DNA from: Solobacterium sp.
Lineage (GTDB): Bacteria; Bacillota_I; Bacilli_A; Erysipelotrichales; Erysipelotrichaceae
Length of the DNA stretch: 64,000 nt
Direction: 5' to 3'
Assembly: GCA_022486705.1 (NCBI GenBank)
Contig: JAKVKC010000001.1
Location: forward strand, 62,001 to 126,000
Under the pieces are notes generated by a model. The model was given only the letters and a program-made list of their open reading frames with translations. It was not told the origin of the DNA and did no database searches. The translations under genes were made by a program, and so were the position numbers. The first letter of the stretch is position 1, and each line of letters starts with the position of its first letter. Shown piece by piece: positions 57,569-64,000 of the stretch.

Positions 57569-59266
57569 TTACTCTACTGCATTGATTTTTGCAAGCATGT
57601 CATCTTTGACTGCTTTATTTACGGCCAAAGCTTTTTCTCTGGAATCCTGATTGGAATAGAAGTAAAGCTTGATCTTCGGCTCGGTGCCGCTAGGACGTAC
57701 GGCAAACCATGTGCCATTGTCCAGGAAGAAGCGCAGGGCATTCTGAGCTGGGATATCTTCATAGCCATTCTGATAGTCAATGACTTTATCTACTTTGAAA
57801 CCAGCCACTTCCGTCGGCAGATTGTTCCGCAGCCAGACCATCATGCGCTTGATCCGCTCTGCCCCAGGAATGCCTTCCAATACGATATTCGGTTCATCTT
57901 CCGCAAAGTATCCATATTTTGCGTAGATCTCCTGCAGAACATTCCACAAGGTCTTGCCCTGTTTGCGATAGAAAGCAGCCGCTTCGGCAACCAGCATACC
58001 GGCTGAGATACCATCTTTATCACGGATATCCTCACATGCCGCATAGCCGACAGACTCTTCGTAGCCAAAGAGATATGTATAGCCATGTTCATGCAGGTAA
58101 GGGACCTTTCCGCAGATATTCTTGAAGCCCGTCAGCGTTTCAAACATTTCAACGCCATAGGCCTTGGCAATCACCGTCGACAATGTACTAGTCACAATAG
58201 ACTTTACCATCGCTCCCTTGGCTGGCAGGGTACCTGCGGTCTTATGGCCTTCCAATACATAATTTACCAATAAGTATCCGGTCTGATTCCCATTGAGCGG
58301 AATGTAATTGCCCTGATCATCTCTGATCTCGATCGCAAAACGATCTGAATCAGGATCCGTCGCCATCAGCAATTCTGCTCCAAACTGCCGGCCGTACTTT
58401 TCTGACAAGGCGAACGCTTTTGGATCTTCTGGGTTTGGATAGCCGACCGTCGTAAAGTCTGGATCTGGATTTTCCTGCTCCGGTACGATCTTCCAATTGC
58501 TGAAGCCGCGATCTTTTAACATCTCTCTGAAAGGGATAGAACCGCAGCCATTCAATGGTGTATAGACCAGCGGGATCGTCAGATCCAATTCACTGCCGGA
58601 ATGAATCGCCAGCTTTTCGATCCGATCCAGATACATGCGATCATAAGATGCACCAAGTACCGTGATCTTTCCTGCTTTGACTGCTTCCTCATAATCGCAC
58701 TTCTTCACACCATTCCACATATCAACGGCATTGATCTTTTCCGTCATGCCATCTGCTATTTCAGAAGATACTTGGCAGCCATCATCCCAATATGCTTTGT
58801 AGCCATTGTATTCCTTCGGATTATGCGACGCTGTGATATTGATGCCGGATACTGTTCCCAATTTCCGGATCAGATAAGCAAGCTCCGGTGTCGGTCTCAG
58901 ATCAGGGAAGGTATATACCTTGATGCCATTGGCCGCCAGAATGCCAGCCGTCAATTCTGAGAACTCCTTGGAGAAATGCCGCGGATCATGGGCAATGATC
59001 ACGCCCTTATCCATGGCTTTTTGGCCATGGGCACAGATATAGTCTGCAATGCCCTGGGTCGCTTTGCCTACAGTATAGAAATTCATCCGGTTCGTGCCGG
59101 CTCCCACTTTTCCTCTGAGCCCTGCGGTGCCGAAAGCCAGATCCTGATAGAAGCTTTCCTGCATCTCGCTGTCATTCTGCTTCATTTTCTCCAGTTCGCT
59201 CCGCAAAGGATCCTCAGCTGGCAGCTTCTCCAGCCATTCATTAAAACGTTTCTTATAATCACTCAT
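57569..59266 (-). CDS. pgcA: Phosphoglucomutase/phosphomannomutase
   Basis: A 565-residue alpha-phosphohexomutase of the PgcA group, converting glucose 6-phosphate and glucose 1-phosphate. The phosphoserine loop is GINITASHNPKEYNGYKAYW, the metal loop ATDPDSDRFAIE, the sugar loop FGYEESVGYAA and the phosphate-binding RPSGTEPKIKLYFY. AGGAGG lies before the ATG. It is monocistronic beside the pilus cluster. Its product feeds UDP-glucose and surface glycan synthesis, possibly including sugar for pilin glycosylation, though the link is only positional. Confidence 0.95.
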   Translation of the reverse strand: MSDYKKRFNEWLEKLPAEDPLRSELEKMKQNDSEMQESFYQDLAFGTAGLRGKVGAGTNRMNFYTVGKATQGIADYICAHGQKAMDKGVIIAHDPRHFSKEFSELTAGILAANGIKVYTFPDLRPTPELAYLIRKLGTVSGINITASHNPKEYNGYKAYWDDGCQVSSEIADGMTEKINAVDMWNGVKKCDYEEAVKAGKITVLGASYDRMYLDRIEKLAIHSGSELDLTIPLVYTPLNGCGSIPFREMLKDRGFSNWKIVPEQENPDPDFTTVGYPNPEDPKAFALSEKYGRQFGAELLMATDPDSDRFAIEIRDDQGNYIPLNGNQTGYLLVNYVLEGHKTAGTLPAKGAMVKSIVTSTLSTVIAKAYGVEMFETLTGFKNICGKVPYLHEHGYTYLFGYEESVGYAACEDIRDKDGISAGMLVAEAAAFYRKQGKTLWNVLQEIYAKYGYFAEDEPNIVLEGIPGAERIKRMMVWLRNNLPTEVAGFKVDKVIDYQNGYEDIPAQNALRFFLDNGTWFAVRPSGTEPKIKLYFYSNQDSREKALAVNKAVKDDMLAKINAVE

Positions 59267-59314
59267 GATCGTGACCTCCTAAAATCTCTGCTTTCATTAT
59301 ACCCGGGATCAATG

Positions 59315-59341
59315 AAAAAAGAACCAGATCACTCTAGTTCT
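59315..59341 (-). terminator. Terminator of TVP38-like gene
   Basis: On the minus strand AGAACTAG-AGTGAT-CTGGTTCT is followed by T-run; the stop codon TAG lies inside the first arm. Confidence 0.8.
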
Positions 59342-60035
59342 TCGTATTCAGAAGCTTATCTCTGTATTTGATGACCAAGAAGATCATGAGCGCCTGTACA
59401 GCAATGGCTGCGACCATCCATGCCCATTCTCCTCTGACTAAGAAATGCCCCGTCACGCAATTCAGCAGGATCTGGATCGAGCTTGACGCAAACACCGCCC
59501 CGACAAAGTCTTTCATTGTAATTCTGGATCTTGCGGCAATATATGGAATGATGCCATTCGGAATGCCTGGGATCATGCATGCAACAGCGATGACCAGGAC
59601 CGGATTGCCCTGATTGATCTTGCTCATGATCCAAGTCGATTTCTTTTCGGTATCCAAGGCAAACTCGATGCTCTTGCCAAAAATACGAGCGCATAGGAAC
59701 ACCAGTGCATTGCCAGCCGTAAAGCCAAGCCAGCAGATAATGAACGCACGCCACCAGCCATAGATCAGTGCACCTGTGATCTGAATGACCATGCCAGGCA
59801 TAAAGACACTGACGACCTGAAGGATCGAGCAGAAGAACAGAGCCGCATAGCCGCCCCATTGCGATCGGCTGTTCAGATACTCCGCCATCTTTTCCTGATC
59901 GCCCGTTTTCAGCAGATCATACAGCTGGGCAAAGAAATCACCGAAAAAAACGTAGATCAGATATGCCGTAAGGCAGATGACCCCGACCAGTACTGCAATG
60001 ACCAGTTTTTTGTTTCCCTTCAGTTTATCTGCCAT
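59334..60035 (-). CDS. TVP38/TMEM64 family membrane protein
   Basis: A 233-residue membrane protein of the SNARE-associated/DedA-like family. It has about six hydrophobic segments, with the conserved region FMPGMVIQITGALIYGWWRA and the re-entrant-loop motif GNALVFLCARIFGKSI, and later MIPGIPNGIIPYIAA. Such proteins are thought to act in lipid transport across the membrane. Start at 60035 follows CGAGGGAAA. It is convergent with nothing and lies behind phosphoglucomutase's promoter side. Confidence 0.88.
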   Translation of the reverse strand: MADKLKGNKKLVIAVLVGVICLTAYLIYVFFGDFFAQLYDLLKTGDQEKMAEYLNSRSQWGGYAALFFCSILQVVSVFMPGMVIQITGALIYGWWRAFIICWLGFTAGNALVFLCARIFGKSIEFALDTEKKSTWIMSKINQGNPVLVIAVACMIPGIPNGIIPYIAARSRITMKDFVGAVFASSSIQILLNCVTGHFLVRGEWAWMVAAIAVQALMIFLVIKYRDKLLNTKN

Positions 60036-60284
60036 ATCTTTCCCTCGAAATATGCAGTCATTAATATAGCACACTTTATTCCGTTTCTGCCATGGCAGAT
60101 CAATGTATCCGTTTACAATTCTGAAAGACAATCAAAATCGTTTATTTCAGGCAGTTCAGACAGAATATGAAGACATGAAAAGATGTAACAGTCTTCTGTA
60201 TCATCTCGATTTTCTTTCCCATCGCTTATTTGCCTGCATAATGTTCTATGATGGTTCAAGTACTCAAGCCAAGGAGACCATGAT

Positions 60285-60686
60285 ATGTCAGATAAAACAG
60301 TAATTGCAGATCTGGCAAAGCAATTTGCCCATTCACAGAAGATCCTGACTGCATTGGGAGATGAGAACAGACAGCACCTGATCCTTGAAATGATGCAGAT
60401 GGGAAAATGCGATGGTGTCAGAGTCGGTGAGATCACCGCAAGAACACATCTTTCCCGACCAGCTGTTTCTCATCATCTGCAGATCCTGAAAGATGCAGGC
60501 GTCATCAAAATGCGGCGGGAAGCAGCCAAGAATCACTATTACTTCGATGTTGATACAAAAAGCATCAATAGACTGATGGAAATGCTGAAAAGCATCAAGA
60601 CCATCATGCAGTCGCTTCCTGACCGAAGCGGCTCTGATGATCAGGATCCATATCCTGCTGTGCAGCCTAACGTCATTAACCTATAG
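60285..60686 (+). CDS. ArsR-family transcriptional regulator
   Basis: A 133-residue regulator. The winged helix covers about 18-90: ALGDENRQHLILEMMQM, then TARTHLSRPAVSHHLQIL. No Cys metal-binding motif (such as CVC) is present, so it is not a classic arsenic or zinc sensor. AAGGAG lies 8 nt before the ATG. It is followed 12 bp later by a nitroreductase, which it probably controls. The upstream region has CAAG-TACT-CAAG direct repeats (around 60256-60270) as a possible site. Confidence 0.9.
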   Translation: MSDKTVIADLAKQFAHSQKILTALGDENRQHLILEMMQMGKCDGVRVGEITARTHLSRPAVSHHLQILKDAGVIKMRREAAKNHYYFDVDTKSINRLMEMLKSIKTIMQSLPDRSGSDDQDPYPAVQPNVINL

Positions 60687-60698
60687 GAGGACATTTCA

Positions 60699-61370
60699 AT
60701 GACAATCACAGAAGCAATAGAAACAAGACATTCCGTCCGCCAGTTCACCGAACAGGCAATGGATGAAAAAACGATTGCTGAACTGCAGAAAACAATTGAT
60801 GAATGCAATAAAGAAGGCCATCTGCATCTGCAGCTGTGCCTCAATGAACCAGAAGCCTTTCAGGCATCCAAGCCCCATTATGGAAGCTTTGTCAATTGCC
60901 GCAACTATATTGCGGTCGTGGCTGGGCCAGATCAAAGAGAAAGCTGCGGTTATTATGGGCAGAAGATCGTACTTGCTTCTCAGATGCTGGGGCTGAATAC
61001 ATGCTGGGTCGTTCTGACTTATAAAAAAGGCAGAGCAGTATATCAATGCGATCCCGATGAAAAGCTGCAGGCAGTCATTGCCCTTGGCTATGGCATAACA
61101 CAGGGCACTGCACATAAATCAAAAGAGATTGATAAACTGTGCACGGCAAAAGGAGAAGCACCTGCCTGGTTCCAAGCAGGGATGAAAGCTGCCTCCCTTG
61201 CACCGACTGCGATGAACCAGCAGAAATTCATGATTTCACTGGATGGAAATACAGTTTCCGCAAAACCATTAATATCCCTGGTTGGCAATACGGACATTGA
61301 TCTTGGCATCGTCAAATGCAATTTTGAGATTGGGGCAGGAAAAGAGAACTTCCATTGGGCAGAGAGATGA
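60699..61370 (+). CDS. Nitroreductase family protein (TM1586-like)
   Basis: A 223-residue flavoprotein of the FMN nitroreductase fold. N-terminal TEAIETRHSVRQFTEQAMDE carries the Arg-Ser-x-Arg FMN-phosphate site. The middle GYYGQKIVLASQMLGLNTCW and the C-terminal second-half KAASLAPTAMNQQKFMIS match the duplicated TM1586-type nitroreductases. It reduces nitro compounds or quinones with NAD(P)H; the natural substrate is unknown. AGGAGG precedes the ATG. Cotranscribed with the ArsR regulator. Confidence 0.88.
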   Translation: MTITEAIETRHSVRQFTEQAMDEKTIAELQKTIDECNKEGHLHLQLCLNEPEAFQASKPHYGSFVNCRNYIAVVAGPDQRESCGYYGQKIVLASQMLGLNTCWVVLTYKKGRAVYQCDPDEKLQAVIALGYGITQGTAHKSKEIDKLCTAKGEAPAWFQAGMKAASLAPTAMNQQKFMISLDGNTVSAKPLISLVGNTDIDLGIVKCNFEIGAGKENFHWAER

Positions 61371-61387
61371 TCCCCTCTCTGCTTTTT
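61359..61387 (+). terminator. Terminator of nitroreductase gene
   Basis: GCAGAGAG-N8-CTCTCTGC-TTTTT; the first arm overlaps the last codons and stop. Confidence 0.85.
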
Positions 61388-61406
61388 ATATTCATGCATG
61401 GCACTT

Positions 61407-61428
61407 AAAAAGAGAGCTTTCGCTCTCT
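61407..61428 (-). terminator. Terminator of ABC/DUF975 operon
   Basis: On the minus strand AGAGAGC-GAAA-GCTCTCT followed by TTTTT; perfect stem with a stable GNRA loop. Confidence 0.92.
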
Positions 61429-61430
61429 CA

Positions 61431-62198
61431 TCAATTTGATCCATGTCCCTTTTTCTTCTTCTTTGGCTTTGGCTGTTCCGTACGTGCCTTAGCAATTTCT
61501 TTCTGAATGCTCAGATAGGCAAGCGATTGGGCCTGATAAAGATACGGTCCGGCATAGAATATACCGGCAAGATCGAAAGTCACGATCTGCAGCAGGAACC
61601 AGCCAATGAAGGAAAGATCGATCTTGAACAGTTCCATCTTATGGCCTTTGCTCAGATTGCTGGCATACTTCATCACATCAGAAGCACTCATCATCGGATG
61701 ATCCGCCAGGATATAAGGAACGAATAAGTATTCGTAATACTTCATAATGCCCGGGACGATCAATAAGAACGTCCAGAGAATGCAGATCAGATCCCGCCAC
61801 AGGATGGTCGCTGAAATGCGCAGCCATTGTTTGCGGTGAAAGCCGGAGAACAGAACACCCTGTTCTTTTCCTTTGCCTTCGCCATGGCGATAGAACCAAT
61901 TCCTGGCACCATACTGCATAGGATTGCCGATAAAGACCGAAAAGAAGAAGGTCAGGAAGACAGCCGCTGTCGCGCCATAGAAGAAGGAAGAACTTGTCAC
62001 AAAGGAAAGAAGTTCTGACCATTGCGGAAAGGCTGCTGTGCCATCTGCGGATTTATAGACCACACCGGTATTATTTGAGAACAGAAAAGAGTCCATGGAA
62101 CAGACAAGCAGGATGAAGCCGGCAAAGACTCCTGTCCAATAGTTCTTCTTGATCAGTTCTTTTGCCTGTGTCTTCAGTTCTTTTCTATTTAGTGTCAT
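61431..62198 (-). CDS. DUF975 family membrane protein
   Basis: A 255-residue protein with about six membrane segments. The N-terminus LNRKELKTQAKELIKKNYWT and the later YYEYLFVPYILADHPMMSASD are typical of the DUF975 family of Firmicutes, whose function is unknown. The C-terminus is basic (KPKKKKKGHG). It follows the ABC exporter half by 42 bp on the same strand and ends at a strong terminator. Confidence 0.88.
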   Translation of the reverse strand: MTLNRKELKTQAKELIKKNYWTGVFAGFILLVCSMDSFLFSNNTGVVYKSADGTAAFPQWSELLSFVTSSSFFYGATAAVFLTFFFSVFIGNPMQYGARNWFYRHGEGKGKEQGVLFSGFHRKQWLRISATILWRDLICILWTFLLIVPGIMKYYEYLFVPYILADHPMMSASDVMKYASNLSKGHKMELFKIDLSFIGWFLLQIVTFDLAGIFYAGPYLYQAQSLAYLSIQKEIAKARTEQPKPKKKKKGHGSN

Positions 62199-62240
62199 GC
62201 TTTATTCCTCATCTCTTCAAAAGATTATAGCAGATTCTGC

Positions 62241-64000
62241 TTATTCATCCCATTGTGCCTGGAAGAGAGAAGCATAGAAGCCCTTCTTCTTCAGCAATTG
62301 CTCATGAGTCCCTCTTTCCTGTACCGTACCATGGGAAAGGACCAGGATCTCATCGGCATTCTGTATTGTAGAAAGCCGGTGGGCAATGATAAAGGTCGTT
62401 TTGCCTTTGCATAATGCCAGCATTGCCTTCTGGATCTTCTGCTCGGTTGCGGAATCCACATTGCTGGTAGCTTCATCCAGGATCAGCATCTTTGCCTCGC
62501 TCAGCATTGCCCGGGCAATTGTCAGCAGCTGCTTCTGTCCTTTGGAAATATTCACGCCATCATCGCTCAGCACCGTATCATAACCATCTTTCAGGGAGAT
62601 CACAAAGTCATGGATATCTACGGCTTTGCATACATTGATGACTTCTTCTTTTGTCACATTGTCCCTGCCGTATGCCACATTCTCATAGATCGTGCCTTCA
62701 AACAGCCATGTATCCTGCAGCACCATAGAGAACTGCTTTCTCAAACTGTCTCTGGTGCAGTGTGCAATATCATGCCCATCCACCGATATCACACCGGAAT
62801 CAGGATCATAGAAACGCATCAGCATATTGATGATGGTCGTTTTGCCAGCCCCTGTCGGTCCGACAATAGCGATCATTTTTCCGCTTTCGGCCTGCAGATC
62901 CAGACCATGGATGATCTCATGTCCTGGCACATAGCTGAAGCGGACATGATCGAAGGAAACATTTCCTTGGCAATGATCCAATACTGCTGCATCTGGATCA
63001 TCTGCACTTTCGCTTGGCTCATCGATCAAGGCAAAGACTCTTCTGGCCGCCGAGATCGCGCTCTGCACATCGGCCATGATCTCCGCCATTTCTGAGATCG
63101 GACCGGAGAAGCGCTTAGAGTACAGAATGAAGGATGAGATATTGCCGATACTGATCTCGTGGGAAAGATAGAGCAGTCCGCCGATCCCGGAAATGATAGC
63201 TAAAGAAAGGTTGTTGACAAAGGTCACGGTCGGACCGACGATGGATCCCTGATAATCTGCTTCATAGTATGTCTCGACTGCATCCAGATTCTTTTCATCA
63301 AAACGGGAAACAATTGTTTCTTCCTGTCCATATGCCTTGATGGTCTTATGTCCGGAGAGCATTTCTTCCGCAAAGCCATTCAGTTCGCCCAGCTTCATGG
63401 AACGCTTATGGAACAGCGGACGTACGACGGTCGCTCTGTGCTTTGTAATATAGATCATGATCGGTGTCGTAAAGACAAAGACAATGCAGAGCTTCCAGCT
63501 GATCTGCAGCATCATGATCAAAGAGCCGACCACAGTGATCATACTGGTGACCACATCGATCAGATCAGAGGACAGCGAAGTATTGATCGTATCAATATCA
63601 TACGAGATACGAGAGATGATATCGCCGACCTGATGATGGTCAAAGAAAGCGACCGGCAGCGTTGTTAAATGATCAAAGACCTCACGCCGCATTTCCGCTG
63701 TGATCATGCTGGAGATCTTTACTAAGACTGCCTGGGTCAGATACATCAGGATGCTGTTCAGCAGTACGCATGCAAGCATATATCCGCACAGCAGGAATAC
63801 GTTGGTGAAATTCACATTGCCAGCAGTGCCGATCGCATCAATTGCCTGCCCAGCAAATTTCGGAATGAACAGGGCAAGTACATTGCCCATCAGAGCAAAG
63901 CCGATGGCTGCTACAAAACGCACTTTATGGCGCCACAGATAGCCCAGAATACGGATCATCGTATTTCTGCCAGAGGCTCTCTTTTCATCTTTCTCAGTCA
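62241..64000 (-). CDS. ABC exporter half-transporter (MsbA/LmrA type), start outside window
   Basis: A fused permease/ATPase. The membrane domain covers about 1-300 with six spans; the ATPase has Walker A IVGPTGAGKTTIINM, signature NISKGQKQLL, Walker B MLILDEATSNVD and H-loop IIAHRLST. The ATG at 63959 has no ribosome site, and the frame stays open to the window edge with a typical exporter N-terminus (TEKDEKRASGRNT). The last two bases of the minus strand read TG of a probable ATG overlapping an upstream stop, so the true start is just beyond the edge. Exporters of this kind usually form heterodimers encoded in tandem; the partner is probably outside. Cargo unknown. Confidence 0.9.
   Translation of the reverse strand, partial: TEKDEKRASGRNTMIRILGYLWRHKVRFVAAIGFALMGNVLALFIPKFAGQAIDAIGTAGNVNFTNVFLLCGYMLACVLLNSILMYLTQAVLVKISSMITAEMRREVFDHLTTLPVAFFDHHQVGDIISRISYDIDTINTSLSSDLIDVVTSMITVVGSLIMMLQISWKLCIVFVFTTPIMIYITKHRATVVRPLFHKRSMKLGELNGFAEEMLSGHKTIKAYGQEETIVSRFDEKNLDAVETYYEADYQGSIVGPTVTFVNNLSLAIISGIGGLLYLSHEISIGNISSFILYSKRFSGPISEMAEIMADVQSAISAARRVFALIDEPSESADDPDAAVLDHCQGNVSFDHVRFSYVPGHEIIHGLDLQAESGKMIAIVGPTGAGKTTIINMLMRFYDPDSGVISVDGHDIAHCTRDSLRKQFSMVLQDTWLFEGTIYENVAYGRDNVTKEEVINVCKAVDIHDFVISLKDGYDTVLSDDGVNISKGQKQLLTIARAMLSEAKMLILDEATSNVDSATEQKIQKAMLALCKGKTTFIIAHRLSTIQNADEILVLSHGTVQERGTHEQLLKKKGFYASLFQAQWDE

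Noticed and set aside
1-64000. Insertion sequences, prophage or integrase genes
   Set aside because: No transposase, integrase or terminal repeat structure could be recognised in any frame.

Overview
The window reads as a chromosomal segment of a gut-type Firmicute, most likely in or near the Erysipelotrichia. This rests on strong AGGAGG-type ribosome sites, tightly packed operons, a DUF624 protein beside a carbohydrate ABC importer, DegV, DUF975 and DUF4230 proteins, and Gram-positive lipoproteins. The lineage is inferred from gene content only. I see no insertion sequence, prophage or CRISPR array.

Layout. (1) 1-7.4 kb is a pectin/uronate locus: lipoprotein sugar-binding protein, two permeases, DUF624 protein (cut by the left edge), AraC regulator, a short pectin methylesterase without signal peptide, and uronate isomerase UxaC. 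(2) 7.5-12 kb holds DegV, then a MerR regulator divergent from a secreted flavin-linked fumarate-reductase-type lipoprotein. Their shared promoter has the 19-bp spacer and dyad expected of MerR activation. (3) 12-17.8 kb holds an SPFH/ribbon-helix-helix pair, catalase with PerR, a decayed intergenic stretch with tRNA-Lys(CTT), a small ORF, an aldo/keto reductase lacking key catalytic residues, and a candidate 6S RNA. (4) 17.8-31.5 kb is mostly housekeeping: a GntR-controlled ABC exporter, a MATE/hydrolase/phosphoesterase/DUF4230 operon, NADP-type glutamate dehydrogenase, a PfkB kinase/SseB-like/M29/M18 operon, and a divergent XRE/nucleotidyltransferase pair. The last two operons share one palindrome lying between -35 and -10 of both promoters. 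(5) 31.5-37.8 kb is one long potassium-uptake operon: TPR protein, two RCK proteins, an unannotated 32-residue membrane peptide, TrkH, an OB-fold-like protein, and KdpD/KdpE.

(6) 37.9-57.4 kb is a type IV pilus cluster, all on the minus strand. Transcription begins with minor pilins, PilB, PilT and PilC, then the major pilin, a membrane glycosyltransferase, a second prepilin with Hpt and REC-HD-GYP proteins, a further pilin-like protein, PilD and PilM/N/O. It ends in a 1745-residue protein that starts with a canonical prepilin signal and continues as a GLUG/beta-helix-type adhesin. PilB carries two MshEN-type cyclic-di-GMP motifs and the cluster encodes an HD-GYP phosphodiesterase, so pilus extension may be controlled by c-di-GMP.

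(7) 57.5-64 kb holds phosphoglucomutase, a TVP38 membrane protein, an ArsR/nitroreductase pair, a DUF975 protein and an ABC exporter half cut by the right edge.

Most interesting for follow-up: the giant prepilin-adhesin in a c-di-GMP-linked pilus system; the 32-residue peptide in the Trk/KdpDE operon; the MerR-driven extracellular reductase; the two built-in operators (SPFH/RHH and XRE/PfkB); and the catalytically broken aldo/keto reductase.
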